Assembly (NCBI GenBank): GCA_014058105.1
Contig: JACGCM010002647.1
Span: 310,001-374,000 of the forward strand
Direction: 5' to 3'
DNA from: Kingdonia uniflora
Taxonomy: Eukaryota; Streptophyta; Magnoliopsida; Ranunculales; Circaeasteraceae
DNA length: 64,000 bases
Position 1 is the first letter of the stretch. Each line of letters starts with the position of its first letter. Below the pieces are notes generated by a model. It ran no database searches and was not told the DNA's origin. It saw only the letters and a program-made list of their open reading frames with translations. The translations under genes were made by a program, and so were the position numbers. Positions 22,201-31,596 of the stretch are shown in pieces.

Positions 22201-25200
22201 CTCTAAATCATGAGCCGAGTAATTTCTCGTGGATCTTAAGCTGTCTAGACGCATAAGCAATAACTTTACCATCATGCATCAGTACACAACCCAACCCACG
22301 TATTGAAGCATCGGAATAAACCACAAACTTCCATCCCTTAGACAGAATAGCCAACATCGGAGTTGTTTCTTGAGTTCGGTAAAAGCTTGCTCACACTGGT
22401 CATCCCAGACAAACTTAATCTCATTCTTAGTCAAGTTGGTAAAAGGCGCAAAAATCTTGGCAAAGTCTAATATAAATCTGCGATAATAACACGTCAAACC
22501 CAGAAAGCTACGTATCTCCGCAACTGTAGACGAACTCTGCCAATCAAGAACTGCCTCAACCTTCAAAGGATCGACAGCTACCCCTTCACCGACACGACAT
22601 GCCCTAGGAACTTGACTTCCTCATGCCAAAAGTCACACTTCTTGAGCTTGGCATGTTCTGGCATGTTCTTCCTTAGAAGGAGAATATATTAAGATCTCAT
22701 CTATGAACATCACAACGAACTTATCCAGAGATGATGATTTGAAAACCCGGTTCATAAGATCCATAAATATAGTATGAGTATTAGTAAGCCTGAATGGCAT
22801 AACCTTGAACTGGTAATGACCGTATCGACTCCGGAACGTCGTCTTTGGAATGTCCACCTCTATAACTCTGAGTTGGTGATAACCCGATCACAAATCAATC
22901 TTGGAAAAGTATTGAGCTCCTCGCAATTGATCGAATAAGTCCTCAATACGAGGTATCAAATAACGATTCTTGATCATGACCTTGTTCAATTGTCGATAAT
23001 CAACACAAAGCCTCATCGAATTATCCTTCTTAACAAACACAAACCCTATACTACATGCTGAAATTTAAACACCAAACCTGATAATGATGGAGACCAAGGA
23101 TAATGCACATGCGCTGTTTGATGGATGTACGAAAATAAGGTGAAACGACAATACTAATTCTACTACCAAACTCTTTCGATCAACGCATGGAAGCTTCGCC
23201 ATTTTTCTTCTTCTTTACTCACAATAAAGAAGGTTGAAAATCTCCCTCGAGATGATGCTTCTTATGACGAGCTTCCTGTTGCTATTGTAGATCGCAAAGA
23301 GCAAGTTCTTAGACCTAAGACTATTCCATTAATCAAAGTTCAATGGAGCAATTACAATCGTGGTAAGCTTCTTGGGAGTAAGAAGATGAGATCCGAGAGC
23401 ATTAACCTTCTTTGTTTGCGGAATCAGGTACGCCTATTTCGAAATTTCTTTTTTAATTGGGTAAATTGTAATGCACTGATTATTTTTTTTCATTACCATG
23501 AGGTTTTTATAATTATATTTGTGACTAATATGTGATCGTATATTAGTTGGTAGCTATCTTAGTATTTAACACCTGTAGTATGGAATATCTTATTAGGAGT
23601 TTAGTTATTGTAGGACTTGCGATGGGGTTAGGATAAGCAGTAGATGCTTATTAGTCGTGACCTGCTTGTTAAGAAACAAATATTAAACCTAACCTCCACT
23701 TATCTAAGCAAGAGAGAAACTTACTTCATCCACCATATACCCATATCAAGTTTTAGAGAGATAAAGCCATACTTTCTCAACATTTTAAAGAGACCGGAGA
23801 TAGGAGATTCCAACCTCACTATTTGCACCTCACGAATCACAGAGAAAGATCTTCAACCTACTTTATCATGGGTAAAGAAGAAGGAAAAGGGGGAAGCTTC
23901 CGTGCATTGATCGAAGGAGTTTGGCGATAGAATTAGTATTGTTGTTTAACCTTATTTTCATACATCCATCAAACAACGCAGGTGCACTATCATTGATCTC
24001 CATCATTATTAGGTTTGCGCCTCAACATTCGCCTCAAGATTGGAAAGGATAATCACACTAACAGGGTTACGGCATAAACATCGGTATAGAAACCCTCTTG
24101 AAGGCATGAGCTCCTAAGTACGTACGCCTCAGTAGGTTTTTCAATTGAGTGTCCCAGAATATAGCTTACAAGCTTATTTTATACTAATCTAGGAGCGTGT
24201 CTCTCTGCCAAAAACCCTAAGCTAGATTAATATTTTTTTCAATAGCGCAAAATATGCGGCAAAGGTTATTTTTTCTAGGAATTTTCAAGATTACAATCAC
24301 GAATTCGAAGGTAAACTGTCTATGGAACTCGAAGGTAATTTGCCCATGGTTGATTACACAAACAATTGATGTTGATGGGATGATAACAATGATAGGGGGT
24401 GGTGGAGATTGTGAAGGAGGCGTAACTAAAAACAACAATGAATCAGGCAAAGACGCCACAGAGGCTGCATGCCGAAACCCAACTTATGCCGCAAAGTTGA
24501 GAAGAAAACCAACAAATCAGTTCCTGTGGAGGAGATCCCTTGCCAGATGCCCAGATCCTTGGAGAAGACAAATAGAAAGTGAAGATTTTGAAGGAAACCC
24601 TCTCCGAGAAGTTGGAGTTCTACAAATGCAATTTGATTGGTCAATTGCCTGTCCTCCAAATCAAGCTACAATAAATCAGAAATGAGGTTATGCAGAGCGA
24701 TTTGGTAGATAACTAGGAGAATATACTTGTCTAGAACGGTGGGGTTAATTCATTAAAAACAATTTATGAGGATTCTCCCATGGACTAGAGGATTTCAACC
24801 CTAAGAATCAGAAGAGCATGTTACTGCAGTGTGGGTTAGATTTCAAGGATAGCACATGGAGTACTGGTTTCTCCTACTTTAATGTCTACGGTATAACCCT
24901 ACGAACCTATGAGGGTGGATAACTCAACCCGGGATAGGGACTTTGGGTTTTATGCCACTGTTCCTGTTGAAATTGAATTCTCCAAGTCAAAACCTATTAA
25001 TACTTTACTCGAGGATGATAGAGTTGCAGTATGGCATCCAATAAGCAGAGTACCCAAAGTTTTGTTCCCATGTACAATTATTGGACATGTTATCTCTGAC
25101 TGTATGACAGTTAAAATGGCAACAGAAGCAGGGGATATAGCTAAGGCCCAGTTAGGGAAAACTACGAATTATTAACTAGAAAATTTACTTCCCTGGGGTT

Positions 25201-26758
25201 CTCTTTACCTGACCAAGCAAAAAATGATGGGGTGGAACACATCTAACAGAGAAGAAAATTGGGGATTTATTTGATATAAAACAAGGATATCTTTTTGAAG
25301 CGTATCTGGGAGTCTCTATGGCTCAAGGTGCCCTCTGGAACACAGTCATTTCCATCATAAAACAATCTTGCATGGAGAAATTCTCATAAAGCTGTCACTG
25401 TAGATAATAGAATCTAACTTTGGCTCTCCCTTCAAGCTTTCTAGCAACTGTATTCCTTAAATCAAACACCTATTTGTCAATGTTGCGCTCTCAATTTTAA
25501 GCAGTATTTGGTTCTATACAAACAAGGATCTTTGAACATATGGCTCTCGGATCGACTGTCAGTAAAAAAAGAATCCTCATAAACATAAAATAAGCAGCTT
25601 CTAGATCTACAGCTGGCGTGAACAACACCTGCAATACTTGTCCATAATTGCATCAAGGCGTTCCTTCAAGACCTCAGGCATGTCAATAGTACTTGCCTAG
25701 ACAAGATGAAATAAGAGTTAAATATGATGGAGCTAATTGGGGATAATCTGGTGCCGGAGGCTCTGGAGCAGTTTTTAGGGGATGCCTATGGATTTTTGAA
25801 GGGTGTGTTGCTTGAAAGAATTGGGATCACTATTTCCTACATCCTGAATATCTGATGTATCCAAGGCTTTGCTTGGGGTAACTGGAATGTATGTGAAGAG
25901 AACATTTCTGGTGATTTAGAAAAAAATTTGCATTTTCCAAATCATTACCAAGCAGAGCCCTAGTTACAGATGAGAAGTCACATATGCTGCTAATATCAGT
26001 TTGTTAATACTTCAACGAGTATCAATCTGCAGCAATCTCGGAGCGAATCCAATTTAGCGCGGATTCCTGTTCCACAAAATTTGTAAGCTTCTAGGCCCTC
26101 TTTCTCGAAAACAACAACTTCTTGCTTCAATTCAAAATTACTATAGATAGATCCCTTAAGGGATTGCCTGCAAGCATATTTGAGGGTAACCCGTAGCTGT
26201 AGGCACTGTAGGCCCCATAAATGTAGGACTAGCAGGCCGTAGGACGTAGGCTCCATAAGGAGAACTACGGAAAGGGCACAGGTTTAAAGGATTGAGACGA
26301 AAGGGTTGTTCAACGCCAATGGGTCTAGCAATAGCACGCTTTTCAAACCAATAAGGATTCAATTGCTTACCCTTTTGCAAAAGGAGGAAAACAAACTACA
26401 TATATAATGAAATTTAACTAAAACCCCAACTTAGATCCTTGGGTAAATTTATTACATTTATGCTAATCAGCCTTGCAATTATCTCAACAATACTATCCAG
26501 ACAAATTATATTGTTTCATTAAGAAAGACAATTACCAATACTAATAAAAAATAACCCTTTTTTCTTCTTCGCTCTCTTAATTAAAATTGAGAAGAAGCGA
26601 ATAACTTAAGCACGTACCAGCACCGGAGACTTGAACCTCGACGAAACCGCGACAAACTCTCTTTGTTTCCTCTTAGGCAAAGAAACCCCAAAGTAGCTCT
26701 TTTTCTCATTTAGAGTTGGCATTAAACAATGGAACCTTATCATACTTTTAAGCTCCAT
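16250..26758 (-). CDS. MRL7L: Chloroplast MRL7/MRL7L-type thioredoxin-like-fold protein, five exons
   Basis: Nuclear gene for a plastid protein needed in Arabidopsis for plastid-encoded RNA polymerase function and chloroplast greening (family knowledge). Exons on the minus strand: 26758-26618, 18809-18289, 17438-17357, 17267-17156 and 16431-16250. All junctions are GT-AG, the phases agree, and the total is 345 aa, the family's usual size. Exon 1 (47 codons) is Ser/Lys/Arg-rich with few acidic residues, like a transit peptide. Exon 2 has the acidic middle and the signature motifs [22 protein letters not shown] and [14 protein letters not shown]. Later exons carry the thioredoxin-like core ([23 protein letters not shown]) and [17 protein letters not shown]. 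Exon 1 is joined across a 7.8-kb transposon-filled intron by inference; exons 2-5 are secure. The paralogue MRL7 is the alternative name. Confidence 0.85.
16609..16965. repeat. Duplicated and inverted repeats in MRL7L intron 4
   Basis: A ~90-bp segment (CTTTTAGCTTTTAGTTTCGG onward) at 16609-16698 is directly repeated at about 16777-16869. Separately, a ~33-bp arm at 16708-16740 (GTGTGAAAACAA...CATCATTGCT) reappears inverted at about 16928-16963. The inverted arms about 220 bp apart resemble a small foldback or MITE in the intron; no target duplication was confirmed. Confidence 0.5.
18025..18127. repeat. Near-perfect 50-bp hairpin in MRL7L intron 2
   Basis: The left arm, starting AGATGTATCAAGAGGACTC, and the right arm, ending GAGTCCTCTTGATACATCT, are complementary over about 50 bp with one mismatch. 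Only about three bases form the loop. It sits in the intron 18288-17439. Such loopless arms arise by template switching during replication; transcribed, it would form a long double-stranded stem. Confidence 0.85.
19590..19906 (+). repeat. ~160-bp direct duplication in MRL7L intron 1
   Basis: The segment 19590-19745 (GAATGATATTTGAATACATA, then a GGTCCTTAA-AAACAT block, TAGGATAATAG-ATGTG and TAGAGTTGT-AATG-GACTGGA) recurs at about 19750-19906 with scattered changes. The copies directly adjoin. Confidence 0.65.
20574..20720. other. hAT-like terminal sequence (fragment)
   Basis: CAGTGGCGGAGCTA at about 20571-20585 matches the well-known terminal sequence of one plant hAT lineage (CAGTGGCGGAGC...). 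No opposite end or target duplication was found, so this is probably a truncated element within MRL7L intron 1. Confidence 0.4.
21093..21246. repeat. MITE-like element with 17-bp inverted repeats
   Basis: AACTTCACTTATTTAAA at 21093-21109 is exactly complementary to 21230-21246. The 154-bp unit is non-coding and sits in MRL7L intron 1. Superfamily cannot be assigned, as no convincing target duplication is visible. Confidence 0.55.
21768..22156 (+). repeat. LTR-like repeat, copy A
   Basis: About 385 bp closely matching 23574-23956 in the same orientation: TTAGGAGTTTAGTTATTGTA, a TTATTAGTCGTGACCT block, the CCACCATATACCCATATCAA block, and TCGAAGGAGTTT near the end. It directly abuts the minus-strand gypsy RNase H remnant at 22162. 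Interpreted as an LTR copy of a gypsy element in a rearranged cluster. Confidence 0.65.
22162..23060 (-). pseudogene. Ty3/gypsy reverse transcriptase-RNase H fragment
   Basis: On the minus strand the blocks run in gypsy order: a [13 protein letters not shown] block (about 23020), a [17 protein letters not shown] block (about 22920), [10 protein letters not shown] (22835-22810), [11 protein letters not shown] (FIDDILVYS family motif, second catalytic Asp replaced by Glu), [13 protein letters not shown], then the RNase H blocks [13 protein letters not shown] and AYASRQLK. It ends at HYLY, just before repeat copy A. Stops and frameshifts are present and GAG, protease and integrase are missing. 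It lies in MRL7L intron 1, in the same direction as that gene. Confidence 0.85.
23070..23240 (-). repeat. LTR-like repeat, partial inverted copy B
   Basis: On the minus strand this matches the 3' part of copies A and C: a TTCAACCTTCTTTATTGTGA block, GTTGATCGAAAGAGTTTGG, and a CATACATCCATCAAAC-like block. It lies just upstream of the minus-strand reverse transcriptase, as a truncated 5' LTR would. Confidence 0.6.
23245..23450 (+). pseudogene. Ty3/gypsy polyprotein C-terminal fragment
   Basis: A plus-strand open stretch reads [19 protein letters not shown] then KVQWSN, the chromodomain-like end of many plant gypsy polyproteins (usual form: ILDRKEQ-LR-K-IP-VKV-W-N). It precedes LTR-like copy C in the order expected for the 3' end of an element. 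Its orientation is opposite to the RT fragment next door, so two gypsy pieces have been joined here. Confidence 0.65.
23574..24017 (+). repeat. LTR-like repeat, copy C
   Basis: Copy of the 21768-22156 repeat, extended at its 3' side by a CATACATCCATCAAACAACG block that is shared with inverted copy B. It follows a gypsy C-terminal fragment, so it is probably that element's 3' LTR. The 3' edge near 24017 is approximate. Confidence 0.6.
24430..25175 (+). pseudogene. LINE ORF1 remnant (DUF4283 with degenerate zinc knuckle)
   Basis: Plant L1 ORF1 proteins bind element RNA through a DUF4283 domain and a CCHC knuckle. Across shifting frames I can read [62 protein letters not shown] and VEIEFSK, then [13 protein letters not shown], a knuckle that has lost its first Cys. 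Several frameshifts and stops make it non-functional. It lies inside MRL7L intron 1. Confidence 0.7.
25715..25835 (+). pseudogene. LINE-type RNase H remnant
   Basis: The plus strand reads VKYDGANWG, then [13 protein letters not shown], resembling the start of the L1 RNase H domain (usual form: INTDGA-KGNPG-AG-GG-VFRD). The stretch is short and interrupted by a stop. It is probably part of the same old LINE whose ORF1 lies at 24430-25175. Confidence 0.45.
26156..26380 (-). other. Unrecognised minus-strand open frame next to MRL7L exon 1
   Basis: About 74 open codons without a true ATG (the first codon is TTG), preceded by an AAAAG acceptor-like site. If spliced to MRL7L exon 1 it would stay in frame and end at a TAA. 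It is Pro- and Tyr-rich ([18 protein letters not shown]). It could be an alternative terminal exon, a gene relic or chance. An overlapping minus frame at 25996-26256 adds no recognised motif. Confidence 0.25.
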
Positions 26759-26879
26759 TTCTACAAAAACAAAAAACATAAATTTTAGAATTCTCCAGAA
26801 CCCATGAAGAAGATAGAATCTAAAATGGGGGAAAATTTAAAGTAATGATAGAGTGCAAACCTCAATTAATTTATTGTCC

Positions 26880-26915
26880 TTTCGCGCCTCTGATAAACCT
26901 TATAAAAACCCTCAG
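26880..26915 (-). promoter_or_regulatory. MRL7L core promoter: telo-box, TATA-like and E2F-like site
   Basis: Upstream of the MRL7L ATG (26758), reading on the minus strand, come AGGGTTTT (telo-box type) near 26912-26906, TTTTTATAAGG (TATA-like) at 26908-26898, and GGCGCGAAA (an E2F consensus, TTTCGCGCC on plus) at 26888-26880. The Harbinger terminus begins at 26926, so only about 20 bp of native DNA remain above the TATA-like box. Confidence 0.5.
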
Positions 26916-27042
26916 AAAGTGATTAAGCACCTCCAGCAGCTAGGTGAATTCTGACGTGGCGAGATGGATTTCTCAATCCACCCTACAGCAGCTAGTTCGT
27001 GGTGTTGATGTGGCGAGAGCAAACCCACCTCTGAGGTTACTG

Positions 27043-27160
27043 TTGAATAAGTATGCCCAAAACTATAGGCCCTCTGATCCCCAAAAAACAAAATCAAATA
27101 TGGAGAGGGGAATGATTGAAAATTTCATGCAGGCTCTAGCCGCGCAGTTACCAACGGCTA
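27043..27160. repeat. Segment inverted relative to copy 2
   Basis: The stretch from GAATAAGTATGCCCAAAACT to CCGCGCAGTTACCAACGGC matches 34339-34470 of copy 2 only when reverse-complemented, while the sequence on its right (promoter repeats, transposase) is collinear. One end of the segment carries a half-site of the GCGCAGTTC palindrome. Confidence 0.7.
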
Positions 27161-27334
27161 TTTTTTTACCAAGCTTGTTTAACAAGAAGCTCAATAGCTA
27201 GTTTTGTTCATCTATAAAACCATTCAACCTTGTACACTCTATTTTCTTACTCTTCGACATTCAACTCTATTATCTTAAAAACCATTCATCTTCTAAACTC
27301 TATTATATTCTCTTGTTATCAATTTCACCTAATC
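27160..27334 (+). promoter_or_regulatory. Transposase promoter, copy 1
   Basis: One ACCAAGCTTGTTTAACAAG / AAGCTCAATAGCTAG unit is followed by CATCTATAAAACCATTCAACC (TATA box CTATAAAA at about 27214) and a CTTGTACACTCT leader before the ATG at 27335. Copy 2 has several tandem promoter units at the same place, and the ORF1 promoter at 30440-30700 is an inverted version of it. Confidence 0.55.
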
Positions 27335-28701
27335 ATGTCTGACTTAATTTTGGAGGACCTAATCATGTCTGACCCATCTCTCTCATCTTTGTCATCATCG
27401 TCCGGAAGCGAAAAACTCTTCCGACTCCAAATTGAGATGATGCACGAGTATAGCAAGGTTATAATTGAGATGAGAGAAGCGAGAGAAAAGGAACAAGATG
27501 CGACATCATCACAGAGACGAGGCGATAGTAAAATGGGGAGGATTGACAAGCGAAAAGGTCGTGATCATAAATTGGGTGAGTTTAGCCTTAATCGGGATTA
27601 TTTTGGTGCTAACCCAGTCTACACAGGTATCCCATTTCGTCGTCGATTTCGTATGAGCGAAGATGTATACCAACGTATTCATAATCATGTTATTTCTGTG
27701 AACCCCTATTTTATTTAAAGAGAAAATGCCGCTAAGACGATAGGCTTATCCTCGCACCAAAAGATAATGTGTACACTCCGCATGTTATGTTACGGTACGA
27801 GCGCAGACGCTTAAGACGAATACGTTCGGATTAGGGAGTCTACGGGTAATTTGAGTTTGAAAAAATTTTGCAAAACAATTATAACACTATTCAAAGCTCA
27901 ATACTTTTGATCTCCCAATGAAAATGATACATTACAATTGTTAGAAGTGAACGGACCGCGAGGCTTCCCGGGGATGTTAGGTAGTTTAGATTGTATGCAT
28001 TGGAAATGGAAGAATTATCCTACCGGGTGGGCAGGATAATATATTGGGTATAAGAAAATTCCGACGATGATTTTAGAAGCGGTTGTATCGCAAGATCTTT
28101 GGATATGGCACGCATTCTTTGGGGTGCCCAGTTATAACAACGACGTGAACGTCCTGCATCAGGGGTGGCTTTTCAACAACTTGTCTAATAGAGTTGCGTC
28201 GCCATGCAATTATAATATAGGCACGGTCTTGTACACCATGGGATATTATTTAGCAGACAAAGTCAATCCAAAATGACAAACAATTGTTCAAACCATAAGA
28301 AATCCGTCCAACGATGCCAAAAGATATTTTGCAAAGATGCAAGAAGCATGCTGGAAAGACATAGAACGTGCATTTGGGGTATTACAAGCTAGGTTCCAAA
28401 TATTGGCGCACGGTGCATGATTTTGGAATCCACGTAATTTAGCAAATGTTATGTACGCATGTATAATCATGCACAACATGATCATCGAAGATGAACGTCA
28501 TACTTACATCCGACAAGTGGATATTGATCCCGAGTTAAAAAAAATGTGGATACTTGGAAGGAGACGTTAAATCTAAGACACGCGATCAACATTATGGCAC
28601 AGTACATCGAGAAGATTCATGAAATTATAAATGAAGGTGCTCATTTTTAATTACGAAATGAACTTGTCACGCATTTGTGGAATAAAAAAAGGGTGGAGTA
28701 A
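27335..28701 (+). pseudogene. Harbinger DDE transposase (ALP1-like), copy 1, broken
   Basis: Cuts and pastes the element in the nucleus together with ORF1. The ATG at 27335 starts a Ser-rich N-terminus (SLSSLSSSSGSE), then RRDYFG-like and FRRRFRMSEDVYQRI blocks. The DDE triad positions are visible: LGSLDCMHW (first Asp, about 27985), SYNNDVNVLHQ (second Asp, about 28135) and KDIERAFGVLQARF (Glu, about 28360). The C-terminus matches copy 2 (LRNEFV-HLWN). TAA at 27716 and several later stops and frameshifts inactivate it. Full length would be about 440-450 codons, normal for the family. Confidence 0.88.
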
Positions 28702-28889
28702 TGTATTTTGTTTCGAAGTTTGTAGTTTTATGTTGAAGTTTAAATGTATTGGGTTTCGAAGTTTGTAATTTTATGTTGAAGTTGTAATGTATTTTGAAAG
28801 ACATTTTTGAAGTTCGTTTTGCGGAATAGGTAATATAAATAATAAAATTACATAAAACTTAAGAACTACTATTAACGTTAAGGATTACA

Positions 28890-30407
28890 TCAATCTTCAT
28901 CACTAGAAACGTCATCATCACTTGCACACTGCTCCTTCAACTTCTTCGAATAAAGTTTAATTTGTTTCTTCATCCAACGTCTTTGTGCCGGTAGTAGGTT
29001 ACTTGAGTTTGTTGTCATCACCTTAATCATATGTACACCTTCGATGACTTTTTTTCAAGTTAGCTCCGCTTTACACTTTATTTGAATATCTGCCTCTCTA
29101 GCCAACTTTTTTTCATCTTGTGCTCTAGCACTAGCTTCCTTTTCCTCTTTTTTCTGGTCGTCTCTCATTTTTCATGCATTCATCATGTTTGTCGCCGTCT
29201 CAAACATCTTCTTTCCCCAAAAGCCTATAGTTGACTTTACCGATTCTTTTGCCTTGTATTTTTTTTGTCCTGTCGTTCTTCCCCCACAAACATATAGTGG
29301 TGCATCCAAGTCGATAGAATCATTCAAAATGACCACATTTGGAGTGCGGGAAGTAGGTGTAAAGGGATCGGTGCCGGAAGTACCCGGGATATCGTTAAAA
29401 TTTGATTTCCTAGCGACGTTGCGGACGGAGTGCCTGATGTTTTTAATTTGTGACCATTTTGAGCAATGTTCCAAAACTTTGTAAGCCTCCCCCAATGTAA
29501 ATGGGTTTTTCTTTTTTAGTTTTTCGAATGTCTCGTATGCCATACGTTCCTAGAAATCAAGTTTGAAATTCTAATAAGTACTAATTGTGGAACAAAATTA
29601 ATGGAATGAGAAAAAAAATTACTTACGACGTCGCCTGTTCCAATGTCAGTAAAATATCAGCTTTCAAAGTCTTGAATAATGCCTCTGAAAATCGAACATT
29701 CATTATTGAGTCGCCCCTTATATGCCCAATTGACACCATTGTATGATTGCCACATTGATTGGTCATTATAGAATGAGTTGAATTAGTCACACACCTTGAA
29801 CCAAAATGTAGCCGTTTTTTGGTTGTTCGTCGTAGTGAGGTTTTTAGAGACTTGGGATCAAGCGCATGCGAGATTGACGAAGTCCTCGAACGACCAATTT
29901 TTGGAGTTCGTGTATCTTTCTTTCTCGTCATCAACTTCATCCTCAACTATAATAGGTGTCGGTGCCGTCTTTCTTTTAGGTTTCGCATTGCCGCGCGTAT
30001 TACTTCTCGTGAGAACCGGATTGAGAACCTTAGAGATGACCGGAGATACAACCAGTGATATATTGAGGTTTAAATCATTTAAACCCCATGTGCCTCTCAT
30101 CGACGTGGTACTCGAATTTTTACCGACGTGAAATGACAAATATGGATTTCCCGGTTGAGAGTATGAGCCTGTATGAGGATCAAATTATGGGTAATATCTT
30201 TGGTTTTGGTAATGAGAGTAATATCCTTGGGTTTGAGATAGAAATTGATTGTCGTATGGCAAGAATAGTTTACGAACATGGTGATCATGATATTGGGAAG
30301 GGCTAGGCATTTGCGTCGAATTGCATTGAAAATACGTTCCTTTGTTGGTTCGTATTGGAGGATTGAGAGTGGGTTTGAGAATTAGATTGGGAGCTTGAGG
30401 ATGACAT
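28890..30407 (-). pseudogene. Harbinger ORF1 (SANT/trihelix-like, NAM-associated C-terminus), copy 1, broken
   Basis: ORF1 proteins of Harbinger elements bind DNA near the ends and partner the transposase. The minus-strand ATG at 30407 opens a Ser/Gln/Asn-rich start (MSSSSSQSNSQTHSQ). A SANT-like block follows (NWSFEDFVNLACAW, about 29900). The NAM-associated region has FTLGEAYKVLEHC-KWSQIKN (about 29480-29420), then a Lys/Glu coiled-coil-like tail ending DDDVSSDED at 28890. Stops and frameshifts (for example near 29790 and 29160) break it. It converges with the transposase gene, leaving about 190 bp between them. Confidence 0.8.
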
Positions 30408-30439
30408 TGTAGTTTTACTTATAAGTTAAGGAGGGACAA

Positions 30440-30700
30440 GAGTGTAGAAGATTAAGAGAAGATAGTGTAGAAGATGAATGAGTTTTATAGATGAAAAAAT
30501 ATAGTCGTTGAGCTACTTGGTCAATAAGTTTTTATGGAAATATAGCCGTTGAGCTACTTGGTCAACAAGTTTCCATGGGAATATAGTCGTTGAGCTACTT
30601 GGTCAACAAGTTTCCCTTTAAATATACATATTAAGCTACTTGGTTAACAAGTTTCCCCATAATTATAGCCATTCTTGGTGAACAAGTTGACAAAAAAAAA
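30440..30700 (-). promoter_or_regulatory. ORF1 promoter with tandem ~60-bp units, copy 1
   Basis: On the minus strand, four to five units carrying AAACTTGTTGACCAAGTAGC and TCAACGGCTATATTT repeat upstream of a CATCTATAAAACTCATTCA box (TATA) and a CTTCTACACTATCTTC leader. The same modules in the other orientation precede the transposase, so both genes are driven by copies of one promoter. A further duplicate (AGCCATTCTTGGTGAACAAG) lies at 30660-30800. Confidence 0.6.
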
Positions 30701-30984
30701 CTAAGTATGGTGAAGATAAACAAATACATTCCATACTAAGTATGGTGAACAAGTTTCCCCATAATTATAGCCATTCTTGGTGAACAAGTTGACAAAAAAA
30801 AACTAAGTATGGTGAAGATAAGCAAATACATTTCATACTTGGTGTTTTAATGTATTTAAATAAATTCCCTGTATTTCTGAGCTAAAAAAAAACTAATATA
30901 ACTAATTTTTCATCTTTTATGAAAGTGTTTGAGGAAATACCTAAATGAAAGAGAAGGAATAAAAACTAAGTATGAACCACTGCA

Positions 30985-31310
30985 CACATAATAAAGGGCA
31001 AGGGAAGGTGTTTGAAGAAATGCCTCAGAGAAACTTACCCAAAAAAAAACTAAGTATGGAGAGGCAAAAAACCCAAAGTAAAAGTTCCAGGCTCTTGCCG
31101 CGCAGTTCAGAACTACGTGGCAAGCTTCCTAAAACTAGATTAAGCCACGTGTCTTATTTCAAGGGACCAGAGTAAGCCACGTGTTTGAGGAAGCTTGCCA
31201 AGAGCCTGGAACTTTTACCTTGGCTTCCCATCTTTATACTTAGTTTTTTTTTTATAATTTTTCTTTGAGGCATTTCCTCAAACACCTTATGTGCCCTTTA
31301 TTATTTGTGC
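30985..31310. repeat. Central foldback of the Harbinger-PMD unit, copy 1
   Basis: Arms of about 110 bp (30985-31097 and 31197-31310) are inverted repeats with small indels: AAAGGGCAAGGGAAGGTGTT pairs with the CACCTTATGTGCCCTTT end, and GTAAAAGTTCCAGGCTCTTG pairs with the arm starting CCAAGAGCCTGGAACTTTT. The centre contains a GCGCAGTTC palindrome (31097-31121) and two direct copies of TTAAGCCACGTGT-type sequence. It separates the transposase/ORF1 half from the mobile-domain half. Confidence 0.75.
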
Positions 31311-31596
31311 ATCTCTTCATACTTAGTTTTATTTTTCAAAGACTTCGTTTAGGCATTTCATCAAACACTTGAAAAAGCCTGGTATTAACACTTGTTTTAT
31401 CAGCTTCTCTTGTCATGAAATTTCATTCAAACACTTGAAAAAAAACTTAGTATTTGAAGCAAATACAAGTTTAAACATAATGCATAATCAATTCAACATA
31501 AACTCGATAGTCTAAACAAAACATAACATAAACTCGATAGTCTAAACAAAATATGGCATAAACTTGATAGTCTGACAAAATATAATAAAACATAGC

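Noticed and set aside
29796..30131. 111-codon plus-strand frame inside Harbinger copy 1
   Set aside because: Antisense to the ORF1 coding region; the paralogous region of copy 2 shows the same shadow at 37234-37617.
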